Below, one piece after another: positions 7,546-17,001 of a stretch of 64,000 nucleotides of DNA. The notes below the pieces were generated by a model. That model had not been told where the DNA came from, did not search any database, and was given only the letters and a program-made list of their open reading frames with translations. Numbering within the stretch: the first letter of the stretch is position 1; each line of letters begins with the position of its first letter. The position numbers and the translations under genes are program-made. Origin of the DNA: Microbacterium algeriense (GTDB lineage: Bacteria > Actinomycetota > Actinomycetes > Actinomycetales > Microbacteriaceae); the NCBI RefSeq assembly GCF_008868005.1, contig NZ_WAAO01000001.1, positions 62,001 through 126,000 on the forward strand, in the 5' to 3' direction.

Positions 7546-9696
7546 TCAGAGGGCGAGGTTGGCGGTGTCGACGACGCGAGCGCCCTCGGCGGGGAAAGCC
7601 GTGCGGGTGACGCCGGACTCCACGTTGGCGGAGTGCAGCAGCGTGGATGACGTGCCGAACGCGGCATCCGCCAGCTCGAGCGCTCCTCCCTCGAAGCGGT
7701 TGCCGACCGCACGGTAGTGGGTCGCGCCCTTCGTGATCGAGACGTGCGTGGCAGAACCCTCGGCGCGGAAGGTGCTGTCGCTCAGGGTCAGGTGCAGCTC
7801 GCCGTCGCCCGTCCTCGCGATGCCCGTCCCGCCCTTGATCGCCACGTCGGATCCGGACACCTCGACCGTCTGCCGCTCTGTCCGCGCGGCGACGATGCGC
7901 GCATTGCGGAGCGTCGACCCCTCGAACCGCAGTCGCTCGGAGGACGAGGTGACGGGGGCCGCGTCGTCGGCGCCGATCAGGGTCGAGCCGCGGAAGGTCA
8001 CCGCACCCGCTCCGGTGATCTTCATCCCGCCCACCCGATCGAGCACGGTGTCGACGAACGTGACCGGTGTCTTCACCGTGGCGTTGGTGAGCTCGCCGGG
8101 AGCCACGAACGTGAAGTGCGAGTCGGCGATGATCGTCGGACGAGACGAGTTGTCGCTGGCCTGCGTGATGATGAGCGTGTCGGATGCGGTGCACCCCCGC
8201 AGCTGCGCGCCGTCCGCATTGATCCACAGCATCCCGGAGCCCGCGAGCGACGGCTTGCCGATGACCTGCACGTCTTCGAGGGTGAGGTCGGTGATGCGCA
8301 CGCGCGCCACGAACCACGAGCACACGTGCTTGCGGACGGTGATGCGCTTGGCCGCCGAACCCCATGCCGCCCCGGAGTTCGCGAAGGTCATGAGGCCCGA
8401 GTTACCGGTGTAGGTGAGGTCGTGCTCGTACTGGCCGTGCGTGACGAACGGCCCCTGGTCGTCGCCGTCGCCGTGGCAGTTCTCGACGAGGCAGTAGGCG
8501 CTCGCGGTGAAGTCGTTCAGGTGCCGGGAGTTCGCGGTGTGGCAGTTGGCGACGTAGCCGTAGAGGCAGTAGATCTGCTGCGTCAGGTAGCCCGCTCCGC
8601 CCCAGGTGACCGACGTCGGGTTCTTCAGCGTGCAGCTCACGGTCGAGTAGTAGGTGTTCCAGCGGCGCTGGATGAGCGGCCAGAACGTGCCGGTGCCGTC
8701 GATGTGGTCGACGTCGCAGCGCACCGCGTATTCGAACGCCAGCGGGTGCGAGCCGGTGTACTCGTCGGTGCCCGTGCCGAGGAACTTCAGGTTCGACACC
8801 GTCACGTCCTGCACGGGCACGACCCGGCGCCAGGTCATGGTGCGGTCCTTGCCGAGCGGCCAGCCGTTCTTGTAGTTGATGCGGATGTGCGTGCCGTCGA
8901 CGATCTGCGTCACCTGCACCATCCGCTGCAGCTCGCGCTCCCAGCGACCCGACAGCGCGTTCACCTCGGCGGCGTACCAGTCCCCGACCGCGAAGAACGA
9001 GGAGTCCGCCACGGGGAAGATGTCGCCGAGGTCGGGCACGACCTCGCCGAGCTTCGCCTCCTGCACGGCATCGGTCACCTCGCCGCGGAAGAACATGACC
9101 GCGGCGAACGGGTCGTCCTTCCCGGCGTTCTCGATCCCCTCGGTCGTCATGAGGTGACCGCCGAAGTCGAATGCGATGTTCGACCGCGTGAACTTGTGCC
9201 GGCGGACGAAGTTGAGGTCGCTGTGCGCTTCGACGCGGTGGATGCTCGGGTCGTTCACCATCGCGTCGAGGGCGTCGTCGGCGTTCACGCTCGCGTCCCG
9301 GATACCGAAGATCCGGAAGTCGAGGACGCCCTGGTGCACCAGCACCCAGGCCCCGCCCTTCGGAGCCGCGAGCACGGTGCCGCCGTTCGCGGCCGGCGCG
9401 TCCTTCTTCACGAAGCGGTAGAGCCCGTCGCCGCCGTCGCCCGCCGCGCCGTAGCCCGTGGTGCGGACCAGCTCCCCCTCTTTGCCCTTGCGCTGGGCGA
9501 GGTCGGTCGCGGTGCCGCCGACCGCGACGTCCTTGCCGCCCGAGGCGTCCTGGGATACGGCGGGCCCGGCCGCCTGGGCGGGCGCCGAGGCGGTCGCGGC
9601 GGCGACACCGCCGAGCGCTGCGGCGCCGAATCCGGCGAGCAGCATGCGCCTGCTGCGCAGGGCGGCAGTGGTCTCGGTGATCTCCTGCTGGGTCAT
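7546..9696 (-). CDS. Tat-exported right-handed beta-helix protein (paralog 2)
   Basis: 716 residues, paralog of the protein at 2156-4375. The amino end has a twin-arginine type signal (LRSRRMLLAGFG) ending in AQAAGP, then the same beta-helix body with GGAGYLTQQIY, RHLND, ENCHGDGDDQG and HGQYEHDL. I choose the ATG at 9696, not the one at 9702, because AAGGAGG ends directly against the upstream ATG but stands six bases from this one. Its own gap on both sides makes it probably monocistronic. A polysaccharide-active secreted enzyme is the likeliest role, but no catalytic site is identified. Confidence 0.75.
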   Translation of the reverse strand: MTQQEITETTAALRSRRMLLAGFGAAALGGVAAATASAPAQAAGPAVSQDASGGKDVAVGGTATDLAQRKGKEGELVRTTGYGAAGDGGDGLYRFVKKDAPAANGGTVLAAPKGGAWVLVHQGVLDFRIFGIRDASVNADDALDAMVNDPSIHRVEAHSDLNFVRRHKFTRSNIAFDFGGHLMTTEGIENAGKDDPFAAVMFFRGEVTDAVQEAKLGEVVPDLGDIFPVADSSFFAVGDWYAAEVNALSGRWERELQRMVQVTQIVDGTHIRINYKNGWPLGKDRTMTWRRVVPVQDVTVSNLKFLGTGTDEYTGSHPLAFEYAVRCDVDHIDGTGTFWPLIQRRWNTYYSTVSCTLKNPTSVTWGGAGYLTQQIYCLYGYVANCHTANSRHLNDFTASAYCLVENCHGDGDDQGPFVTHGQYEHDLTYTGNSGLMTFANSGAAWGSAAKRITVRKHVCSWFVARVRITDLTLEDVQVIGKPSLAGSGMLWINADGAQLRGCTASDTLIITQASDNSSRPTIIADSHFTFVAPGELTNATVKTPVTFVDTVLDRVGGMKITGAGAVTFRGSTLIGADDAAPVTSSSERLRFEGSTLRNARIVAARTERQTVEVSGSDVAIKGGTGIARTGDGELHLTLSDSTFRAEGSATHVSITKGATHYRAVGNRFEGGALELADAAFGTSSTLLHSANVESGVTRTAFPAEGARVVDTANLAL

Positions 9697-9802
9697 GCTC
9701 ATCCTCCTTGCGGCGCCTTCGCCGCGGTCAGGCGATCCGGCCGTCCGGCCGGCTCGCGGTTTCCGATCAGTCCCCAGTCCCCAGTGCCCTCCGAGCGGCT
9801 GC

Positions 9803-10732
9803 TCAGAAGTAGTCGCCCGCCGTGAAGTGGCGGATGCCGTCGAGTCGGGGCTCCCGTCGCAGCGGACGGGTCATCCCGGTGCGGTCGTGCTGTCGCACGG
9901 CGCCCGGCGCGAAGGCGTGCACGGCGGCCTCCTCCTCCGCGAGCGCGGGGGTGGCGAGGTCGCAGGACCGCACTCCGGCGGACGCCCAGTCCGCCGCGAC
10001 GGCGCCGAGCAGGGCGCGACGCACCCCGACCGGATCGACCGCGTCCGGCAGCGCGGCGCTCTCGTGCAGCAGACCCACCCCGCCGCGCGCTTCGGCGATG
10101 GCATAGCCGACCACCGCAGCGTCCTCGATGTGCCGGTACAGCGTCGCGCCGCGCATCCGGACCTCCGCCATGGTCCAGTCGCGGTCGCTGCGCACGGGGG
10201 CGAGCACGAGGCGTTCCGACCGGGACCGCTCGTACACGTCGTGCACCGCGCCGAGACTGCCGAGACCCACGGACTCGCGGAGGATCGCCCCGGCAGCCGC
10301 CTCGACGACCGACGCCGTCGACCACGGCCCGACCAGTGTGCGGGACATCGCGAACGACGTGAAGCCGCTGGAGCGGTACACCTCGGGGGTGCCGGTGAAC
10401 AGCAGCGCCCAGTCGGCCTCCCGGCCTGTTTCCAGCGATGCCGAGACGAGCCGGCGGGCGAGCCCTCTCCCCCGTGCGCGCTCCGCGACCGCGACGCTGC
10501 CGATCGCGTGCACGCTGGCCACGGCGCCGTCGGACTCCCGCAGCCGCTTCGGCAGCCCGTAGATCGAGCCGCACACGCCGTCGCCGTCCTCGGCCACGAG
10601 CGTGTGCGCCAGGCGGTCAGCGTCCACGAGCCACTGATCGGGGGCGAGCGGCGGGGTGAACGCTTCGGCCCACAGCACGGCCAGCGCGGACTGATCCTCC
10701 GCGCGCGCCGACCGCACGACGACGGCGGTCAT
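9803..10732 (-). CDS. GNAT-family N-acetyltransferase
   Basis: 309 residues. The GNAT fold is shown by IGSVAVAERARGRGLARRLV (about 78-97), the acetyl-CoA pyrophosphate loop with R-G-R-G-L-A, followed by TGTPEVYRSSGF, the usual end of the domain. A second, weaker half follows and may be a diverged GNAT or sterol-carrier-like domain as in Eis proteins. The start overlaps the stop of the hydroxyacid dehydrogenase gene by ATGA, so it is the last gene of the leftward sugar operon. The acceptor is unknown. Confidence 0.75.
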   Translation of the reverse strand: MTAVVVRSARAEDQSALAVLWAEAFTPPLAPDQWLVDADRLAHTLVAEDGDGVCGSIYGLPKRLRESDGAVASVHAIGSVAVAERARGRGLARRLVSASLETGREADWALLFTGTPEVYRSSGFTSFAMSRTLVGPWSTASVVEAAAGAILRESVGLGSLGAVHDVYERSRSERLVLAPVRSDRDWTMAEVRMRGATLYRHIEDAAVVGYAIAEARGGVGLLHESAALPDAVDPVGVRRALLGAVAADWASAGVRSCDLATPALAEEEAAVHAFAPGAVRQHDRTGMTRPLRREPRLDGIRHFTAGDYF

Positions 10733-11742
10733 GCCATCGAGGACAGCTGGGCGCGGTCGATGGTGTGCGCGAGCGGAGCCCCCACGACGAAGGCGTCGAG
10801 CTCGTCGGCGACGATCCGGCCCTGACGCAGCCGACCTTCGCGGGTGCCGGCCGCCCGGTGCGGGGTGAGCAGCACGCGCGGCGCCGACCGGAAAGGGTGA
10901 TCCGCGGGCAGCGGCTCCTCGTCGAACACGTCGATCGCGGCACTGATCCGACGCGACCGCAGCTCCGCGATCAGCGCGGCCTCATCGACCAGCCAGGACC
11001 GCGCGGTGTTCACGAGCCCCGCGCCGTCGCGTATGAGCGCGAGCTCGCGGCGACCGATCAGGTGATGCGTCTCCGGCAGGGTCGGGGCGTGCACCGCGAC
11101 GATCTGCGCGCGCCGCAGCGCTTCGTCGAGCGGGACGAGCTCAGCTCCGAGCGAGGTGGCCGCCTCCTCGTCGAGGGTCGGATCGACCAGCATCGGTGCG
11201 GCGCCGAGGGTGCGGATCAGTTCGAGGTAGCCGCGTCCGGTGCGCGAGGCGCCGATCACGGCGATGGGCGCTCCGAGGATCTCATGCTGCACGCCGACCG
11301 TCTCGGCGTCATACCAGCCGCCCCCCGTGCGCAGCGCGTCGTGCATCTCGGGCACCCGGTGCAGCAGCGCCAGGGTGAAGGTCAGCGACACCTCGGCGAC
11401 CGACCGGGCCATCCCGGCTCCCGCCTGCGTGACGCGCACGCCGCGGTCGAACAGCGCATCGGTCGCGAAGGGTTTGATCGTCGCGCCGGTGTGCGCGACG
11501 AGCTCCAGCTTCGGCAGCGTGGCGAGCACCGCCTCGTCGAAGGGACCGACGCCCCAGCTCGTGATGACGACGCGCGCCTCCTCCAGCGCGGCGTCCGCGA
11601 GCCGGTCGACGCGCACGAACGCCCCACCCAGAGCCGCGGCCGCCGCCCGCAGCCGCTCCGTGTCCTCGGCGGTGAAGAACTCCGCGAAGAGCTCCGCCGA
11701 GACGACCGCGACCACGGTCGGAGCGCTCGTCCCGCCGCTCAT
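10729..11742 (-). CDS. D-isomer-specific 2-hydroxyacid dehydrogenase
   Basis: 337 residues, the D-2-hydroxyacid dehydrogenase fold. NAD is bound by a Rossmann loop in GASRTGRGYLE. The catalytic set is visible: Arg in NTARSWLVDE, Glu in DVFDEEPL, His in LTPHRAAGT. The nucleotide loop departs from the usual GxGxxG (GASRTG), which is seen in divergent members. It would interconvert a 2-keto acid and a D-2-hydroxy acid in the catabolic route encoded here. Both ends overlap neighbours by ATGA, showing translational coupling with the aldolase upstream and the GNAT gene downstream. Confidence 0.85.
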   Translation of the reverse strand: MSGGTSAPTVVAVVSAELFAEFFTAEDTERLRAAAAALGGAFVRVDRLADAALEEARVVITSWGVGPFDEAVLATLPKLELVAHTGATIKPFATDALFDRGVRVTQAGAGMARSVAEVSLTFTLALLHRVPEMHDALRTGGGWYDAETVGVQHEILGAPIAVIGASRTGRGYLELIRTLGAAPMLVDPTLDEEAATSLGAELVPLDEALRRAQIVAVHAPTLPETHHLIGRRELALIRDGAGLVNTARSWLVDEAALIAELRSRRISAAIDVFDEEPLPADHPFRSAPRVLLTPHRAAGTREGRLRQGRIVADELDAFVVGAPLAHTIDRAQLSSMA

Positions 11743-12824
11743 CGCAGCCAGGCCTCGAGGTTCTCGGCGATGAAGGCGTCGTCGTTCAGGGCCGGGTAGG
11801 CGCGGCGCACCCGCGTGATCTCGTCGGCCTGCCCCGGCGAGAGCCCTTCCCCGGGGTCGAGGCACCACGTGCCCTCGAGCAGCCCCTGCTGGCGGAGCAT
11901 CTCGTGCACGCCCGCGATCACGCCGTGGAAGTCGTTGCCCGGATCGAACACGGCCTGATTCACGTCGACCATGTCCGAGGCGAGCAGTCCGACCTCGCGG
12001 TAGGCCTCCGCGTCTCCCGCCATCGCCCGATGCGCCCGCTCAAGCAGCGCGACCGCCGCCCGCGTGCCGACCGCCCACTGGCCGAGCAGCCCGCCGACGA
12101 AGCGCAGCGTGCGGGGGCCGGACGGGGAGTCGACGTGGAACTCCGAGAGCAGGTCGGCGACGATCGCATCGTCGTTGCCCGTGTAGAGGGCGATCTCGTC
12201 GGCCCGACCCGAGGCGGCCACGCCGCGGACGAGTTCGAGCGTGCGGTACCGGTCGAACGGGGCGGCCTTCACGGCGACGACCGAGGGGATCGCGGCGAAC
12301 TCCCGCCAGAACTCCCGGTCGAGCACGGGCCCGCCGATCGCGGTCTGCAGGTAGAAGCCGACCAGCGGAAGCACTTCGCCGACGGCCCTGGCGCGCTCGA
12401 GCAGGGCCTTCTCGTCCGCACCGGCGACGCGCGGGCTCACGAGCACGGCGTCGTAGCCGAGCGAGCGGGCGAGTTCCGCCTCGGCGACGGCCTGCGCGGT
12501 GTCACCGGCCACCCCGGCGATGCGCACGAGGCTCGGGTCGTCGCGGGCGTCCATCTCCTCCGCGGCGAGCGCGAGCACGGGCTCGAACAGCGCGTGCTCG
12601 GGGTCGCGGATCTCGAACTGCGTCGTGTGCACGCCGACGGCCAGTCCGCCGGCACCCGCGTCGAGGTAGTAGCGGGACAGCGCGCGCTGGCGGCGCTCGT
12701 CGAGCGTGCGGTCGGCGGTGAGGGCGAGGGGGTGCGCGGGGATCACGGCGCCGCGGGCGAGGGTGGCGGCTGCAGGGCGGCGCAGGGTCGGCACCGTGGC
12801 GATGCGCGCGGCGGCGTCGGCCAT
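11739..12824 (-). CDS. Dihydrodipicolinate synthase-family aldolase
   Basis: 361 residues of the DapA/NAL superfamily, a TIM-barrel class I aldolase or dehydratase acting through a Schiff base. The likely Schiff-base lysine is in VVAVKAAPFDRYR and the supporting tyrosine in VGFYLQT. It is longer than DapA (about 290) and lacks strict DapA motifs, so it probably acts on a sugar-derived keto acid rather than in lysine synthesis. I start at the ATG overlapping the epimerase stop (ATGA at 12824), leaving out 23 upstream in-frame residues. Confidence 0.82.
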   Translation of the reverse strand: MADAAARIATVPTLRRPAAATLARGAVIPAHPLALTADRTLDERRQRALSRYYLDAGAGGLAVGVHTTQFEIRDPEHALFEPVLALAAEEMDARDDPSLVRIAGVAGDTAQAVAEAELARSLGYDAVLVSPRVAGADEKALLERARAVGEVLPLVGFYLQTAIGGPVLDREFWREFAAIPSVVAVKAAPFDRYRTLELVRGVAASGRADEIALYTGNDDAIVADLLSEFHVDSPSGPRTLRFVGGLLGQWAVGTRAAVALLERAHRAMAGDAEAYREVGLLASDMVDVNQAVFDPGNDFHGVIAGVHEMLRQQGLLEGTWCLDPGEGLSPGQADEITRVRRAYPALNDDAFIAENLEAWLR

Positions 12825-13858
12825 CAGAACTTCCCGTCCCGCACGGCCCACTTGGTGGGCTTCGCGATCATCGGCAGCCCGTCGCGGATCCATCCGGCCT
12901 GCATGTGGATGAGCTCCTCGGCCGAGACGGACGGGTAGCCGAACAGCGCCATGCAGCGGCGGGCGTCACTGAGCAGTGCGGTGGGCTGCTCCTCGTCGAC
13001 GATCGTGACCTCGCGGCCGAACACGCTGCCGAAGCGCCGCGCGATCGAGGCGACGCTCAGCAGCTCGGGGCCGGTGAGGTTGATCACGAACGGGTCGGTG
13101 GAGGCGTGCACGAGGCTGCGCAGCACGACCTCGTTCGCGTAGCCCTGCCAGATCACGTTGACGTTGGCGGTGGCGACGGAGACGGGCTCCCCCGCATGCA
13201 CCGCGCTGCCGATGTCGGCGAGCACGCCGTAGCGCAGGTCGACCGCGTAGTTCAGGCGGATGATCGCGACCTTGGTGCCGCGCTCCTGTGCGCCGAACTC
13301 GAACACGCGCTCGCGGCCGAGGCACGACTGCGCGTACTCGCCGATCGGCGCGGGTTGCACCTCTTCGGAGGCGCCTCCGGACGACGCAGGCAGGAAGGGA
13401 TAGACGTTGCCGGTCGACAGCACCGAGATCGCACTGTCGCGGTAGCGGCGGGCGACGCGGTCGGGCAGGGCGGCGTTGACCTCCCATGCCCAGGAGGCGT
13501 TGGTCGCGGCGCCGAACTTCGCGCCGACCATGAACACGACGTTGGGGGCGTCGGGCAGCGTGGAGAAGTCGTCGTTCTCGATCAGGTCGAACGGGACGAC
13601 CGTCACGCCCGCAGCCTCCAGGCGCTCGCGGATGGCGGCGTCGCCGAAGCGGGAGACCGCGTACACCGCGTCGTCGGCGCGCCCCGCGGCGTCCATCCCG
13701 CGACGGGCGAGCATCGCCAGCGTCGGGCCCATCTTCCCGCCGGCTCCGAGGATCACGAGGTCTCCGGAACCGCGAGCGAGGTCGGCGATGAGGCCGTCGC
13801 TCGGCGTGGCCAGTGCCTCCTCGAGCTCCGCCTCGGAGGTGAATGCGTGCTGAGTCAT
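12824..13858 (-). CDS. NAD-dependent epimerase/dehydratase-family protein
   Basis: 344 residues. NAD-binding fold shown by LVILGAGGKMGPTLA (about 33-47) and VVFMVGAKFGA, with STGNVYPF as the serine/threonine region. At the expected YxxxK active site the sequence reads GEYAQSCLGRE: the tyrosine is kept but the lysine position is Cys. That argues for changed catalysis or a lysine supplied elsewhere. It overlaps the downstream aldolase gene by ATGA and follows the permease genes after 19 bp. Confidence 0.8.
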   Translation of the reverse strand: MTQHAFTSEAELEEALATPSDGLIADLARGSGDLVILGAGGKMGPTLAMLARRGMDAAGRADDAVYAVSRFGDAAIRERLEAAGVTVVPFDLIENDDFSTLPDAPNVVFMVGAKFGAATNASWAWEVNAALPDRVARRYRDSAISVLSTGNVYPFLPASSGGASEEVQPAPIGEYAQSCLGRERVFEFGAQERGTKVAIIRLNYAVDLRYGVLADIGSAVHAGEPVSVATANVNVIWQGYANEVVLRSLVHASTDPFVINLTGPELLSVASIARRFGSVFGREVTIVDEEQPTALLSDARRCMALFGYPSVSAEELIHMQAGWIRDGLPMIAKPTKWAVRDGKF

Positions 13859-13877
13859 GTGGTGCTTTCCCTTCTTC

Positions 13878-14783
13878 TCAGCCCTTGATCCCTGTGCCCG
13901 TCACACCCTCCTGCACGTACCGCTGAGCGATGAGATACGCGAGGAAGATGGGCAGCAGAGCGACGACGGATCCGGCGAGCATGGTGCTCAGCGGCACGTT
14001 CTGCTGCTGGAGCGACGAGATGCCCACGGTGAGGGTGAACATCGAGTTCGACTTGGCGATGATGAGCGGCCACAGGAAGTCGTTCCAGTGCCAGAGGAAG
14101 ACGAAGATGCCCAGCGTCGCGAGGATCGGCTTGCACAGCGGCAGCACGATCCGCAGGAAGATGCGGAACTCGCCGGCGCCGTCGATGCGGGCGGCCTCGA
14201 ACAGCTCGTCCGGCAGCCCCTGGATGAACTGGCGCATCAGGAACACGGCCTGCGCGTTCGCGAGCGTCGGCAGGATCAGTCCCCAGTACGTGTCGATGCC
14301 GCCCAGGTTCGCCATGAGGATGAACGTCGGGATCAGCGTCACGTGGAACGGCACCATGACCATCGCCAGGAACGACCAGAACATGACCTCCTTGCCGCGG
14401 AAGCGCTTCTTGGCGAAGGCGTATCCGGCGAGCGCGGAGAGGAACAGCACGGCCACGACCGACACGAGCGAGTAGACGAGCGTGTTGAACAGCCAGCCCA
14501 GGATGTTCTGCCCGCCGAGCACCTGCTCGTACGACTCGAAGGAGATGTCCGTCCAGGGCAGCAGCGAGCCGGGCAGCTCCACGACCATGCCGGGCTTCAG
14601 GCTGAGGACGACCATGGCGTAGAACGGGAAGAAGCTCAGGATGCCGGCGATGCTCAGCCAGATCCACCGCAGGACGATGCCGCCGCGGGTGGGTTCGAGC
14701 GCCCGGAAGGAGCGGTTCCGACGGGCGGCCGGCTTCGCGGTCGCCGGCGGGGTCTGCGTAGGCGGCTGGATCAGGGCGGTCAT
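13878..14783 (-). CDS. Sugar ABC transporter permease, MalG type
   Basis: 301-residue inner-membrane permease of the carbohydrate uptake family 1 ABC transporters, with about six membrane segments. The cytoplasmic EAA loop that contacts the ATPase reads DELFEAARIDGAGEFRIFLRI. It pairs with the permease at 14780-15685 and the binding lipoprotein at 15760-17001. No ATPase gene is in the cluster; actinobacteria often use a shared ATPase (MsiK type), which is the inference here. Start overlaps the partner stop by ATGA. Confidence 0.92.
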   Translation of the reverse strand: MTALIQPPTQTPPATAKPAARRNRSFRALEPTRGGIVLRWIWLSIAGILSFFPFYAMVVLSLKPGMVVELPGSLLPWTDISFESYEQVLGGQNILGWLFNTLVYSLVSVVAVLFLSALAGYAFAKKRFRGKEVMFWSFLAMVMVPFHVTLIPTFILMANLGGIDTYWGLILPTLANAQAVFLMRQFIQGLPDELFEAARIDGAGEFRIFLRIVLPLCKPILATLGIFVFLWHWNDFLWPLIIAKSNSMFTLTVGISSLQQQNVPLSTMLAGSVVALLPIFLAYLIAQRYVQEGVTGTGIKG

Positions 14784-15685
14784 TTCTGCTTTCCGATCAC
14801 GAGGCGCTGGATGAGGGCGACCACGAGGGTCATGATGAACAGGGCGACGCCGACGGCGGCCGCATAGCCGTAGTCGAAGTAGCGGAAGCCCTGGTCGTAC
14901 AGCAGGTAGACGAGCGAGTAGCTGGCGTTGGCCGGGCCGCCCTGGGTCATCACGTAGATGACGTCGAAGACCTGGAAGGCGGCGGTCGTCTCGATCACCG
15001 CGAGGAAGAAGAACGTGGGGCGCAGGTAGGGGAAGATGATCCACCGGAAGCGCTGCCAGGCGTTGGCGCCGTCGACGAGCGCGGCCTCCTCGAGCTCGCG
15101 GGGCACATCCTGCAGCGCGGCGATGATGATCATCATGCCGTAGCCGAAGCGCGACCAGACGCCGACCACGACGATCGCCGGGATGACCAGGACGGTGCTG
15201 CCGAGCCAGGAGCCGCCGAGTCCGAGAGGCGCCATGAGCGCGGACCAGGGTCCGTTCGCGGAGAAGATCCACACGAAGATCGAGCCGGCGAGCACCAGCG
15301 ACGTGATGACGGGCAGGAAGAAGATCGACCGGAAGAAGCGCGCGCCGCGGAAGGCGCGGCGCACCCCGAGGGCCATCACGGTGGACAGCACGAGGGCGAT
15401 CGGCACGGCCAGCACGGTGTAGATCACGGTGGTGCCGAGGGCGCGCCAGAACAGCGGGTCGGCGACGAGGCGCTGGAAGTGGTCGAGCCCGCGCCAGGCG
15501 ATCTCGCCGGAGATGTCGTAGTCGAAGAAGCTCAGCGCGACGCCGGCGATGCTCGGGCCGAAGCGGAAGGCGATGAAGAGCAGGAAGGCGGGGAGCACGA
15601 ACAGGAAGGCCACGCGGGCTTCCCGTCGGGCGAGAACCCGGGTGACGCGCCCTGCGGGCTTCGGCGCCGTTGTGGCCGTCGTCAT
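14780..15685 (-). CDS. Sugar ABC transporter permease, MalF type
   Basis: 301 residues with about six membrane helices. The EAA loop is RELEEAALVDGANAWQRFRW, the contact site for the transport ATPase, and the amino-terminal REARVAFLFVLPAFLLF is typical of the MalF-like partner. I start at the ATG at 15685, where MTTATTAPKP begins; a weak GAGG lies upstream. A strong hairpin in the gap before it separates it from the binding-protein gene and may lower its expression relative to that gene. Confidence 0.92.
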   Translation of the reverse strand: MTTATTAPKPAGRVTRVLARREARVAFLFVLPAFLLFIAFRFGPSIAGVALSFFDYDISGEIAWRGLDHFQRLVADPLFWRALGTTVIYTVLAVPIALVLSTVMALGVRRAFRGARFFRSIFFLPVITSLVLAGSIFVWIFSANGPWSALMAPLGLGGSWLGSTVLVIPAIVVVGVWSRFGYGMMIIIAALQDVPRELEEAALVDGANAWQRFRWIIFPYLRPTFFFLAVIETTAAFQVFDVIYVMTQGGPANASYSLVYLLYDQGFRYFDYGYAAAVGVALFIMTLVVALIQRLVIGKQK

Positions 15686-15720
15686 TGTCGATTCCTCACG
15701 TCGGGAGCGGAGAGAGACGG

Positions 15721-15749
15721 GGGGCGTGCGACGGCTCATCGCACGCCCC
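15721..15749 (-). promoter_or_regulatory. Intercistronic hairpin between binding-protein and permease genes
   Basis: An 11-bp perfect stem, GGGGCGTGCGA (15721-15731) with TCGCACGCCCC (15739-15749) and a 7-base loop, begins 11 bases after the binding-protein stop. As in other sugar ABC operons, such a stem can protect the upstream message or partly terminate, giving more binding protein than permease. Confidence 0.65.
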
Positions 15750-15759
15750 GGGGTGGTGC

Positions 15760-17001
15760 TTACTTCTGGACCAGCGGAGCCGCGGCAGCCGCGGCGTCCT
15801 TCAGCGCATCGGCCGGGGACTTCTGTCCCAGCAGCGCCGCCTGGATCTCGGGGGCGAGCACGCCCATCAGCGCACGGGAGCTGCTGCTGAGCTCGCCGAC
15901 GGTGGTGTCGGGCACGTACTTCTCGACCTCGCCGAGCAGCGGGTCGTCCGCGTACAGCGGCTCGGTGGTGCTCAGCGCCGAGAAGTAGCCTGCGGCGGTG
16001 AGGTAGGGCTCGACGACGTCGGCACTGGTGGCGAACTCGGCGAACTTCGCCGCGGCGTCCTGCGCCTTGGAGCCCTTGAGCACCGACAGCGAGCCGACGG
16101 TGCCGTACGCGACGGACTCCTTGTCGGTGAGCGGTGCGAGCACCTTGACGTTCTCCTCGCCCCAGAACGGCGCGACCTCGGTCACGGCGTTGTTCCAGGT
16201 GCAGGCGACCTTGCCCTGGGCGATCGCGGTCTGCTCGAGCGGGACGTTGGTGGTCAGCGCCTCGGGGTCGAGCGCGCCGGACTTCGCGAGATCGGTGATG
16301 AAGGTGAGCGCCTCGTCGCCGGCCTTGCTGTCGAAGCCGACCTGGCCCTCGTCGTCGTAGACCTGGCCACCGGCCTGCCACAGCAGCGGGTAGAAGGTCA
16401 GGTTGAGGGTGTTCTCGGCGGAGGCCGGGTAGTTCAGCACGTACATGTCGGCGGCGGTGAACTTCGGCGCGATGTCGACGATGTCGTCCCAGGTCTCGGG
16501 ATACTCGGTGACGCCGGCGGCCTCGAACGCCGCGGCGTTGCAGATGAGGGGCTGGGCGCTGGTGAGGATCGGCGCACCGAGGATGTCGCCGTCGATCGTG
16601 ACCGAGTCCTTGACGTTCGGGAGCAGATCGTCCTGACGCTCCTGGCTGAGCAGGTCGTTCAGGGGTGCGATCGACTTCTGGTACGCCGCGAGCTGGTCGG
16701 GGATCAGGTAGACGACGTCGGGGCCCTTGCCGGCGGCGATGGCCGTCTGCAGCGCCTCGTCGCGGTTCGCCCACGGGAAGATCTCGTACTTGACGTTGAC
16801 GTTCTCGTTCTCCTTCTCGAACTCCGCGATCGTGGAGTCCCAGAAGTCCTTGTGCACCGCCTCGTCGGCGATGACGGGGTAGAGCCAGACCGTGATGTCC
16901 TGCTCACCCTCTGCGGTGTTGCCTCCGCCGGCCGAACATCCGGCCAACAGGGTGGCGGCCGCGAATCCCGCGACGACGCCGGTGATCTTGCTGACGCGCA
17001 T
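15760..17001 (-). CDS. Sugar ABC transporter substrate-binding lipoprotein
   Basis: 413 residues, family 1 extracellular solute-binding protein. The signal peptide ends in the lipobox TLLAGC, so it is a membrane-anchored lipoprotein outside the cell. The body (WLYPVIADEAVH, EIFPWANRDEALQTAIAAGKGPDVVYL) follows the usual pattern of disaccharide/oligosaccharide binders. The start at 17001 has AAAGGAGC upstream and begins the signal peptide correctly; 17 further upstream in-frame residues are excluded. It is the first gene of the leftward operon, opposite the ROK regulator. Confidence 0.93.
   Translation of the reverse strand: MRVSKITGVVAGFAAATLLAGCSAGGGNTAEGEQDITVWLYPVIADEAVHKDFWDSTIAEFEKENENVNVKYEIFPWANRDEALQTAIAAGKGPDVVYLIPDQLAAYQKSIAPLNDLLSQERQDDLLPNVKDSVTIDGDILGAPILTSAQPLICNAAAFEAAGVTEYPETWDDIVDIAPKFTAADMYVLNYPASAENTLNLTFYPLLWQAGGQVYDDEGQVGFDSKAGDEALTFITDLAKSGALDPEALTTNVPLEQTAIAQGKVACTWNNAVTEVAPFWGEENVKVLAPLTDKESVAYGTVGSLSVLKGSKAQDAAAKFAEFATSADVVEPYLTAAGYFSALSTTEPLYADDPLLGEVEKYVPDTTVGELSSSSRALMGVLAPEIQAALLGQKSPADALKDAAAAAAPLVQK

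Noticed and set aside
11742-11868. Longer amino end for the hydroxyacid dehydrogenase
   Set aside because: The upstream in-frame residues lie inside the aldolase gene; the ATGA overlap gives a normal start.
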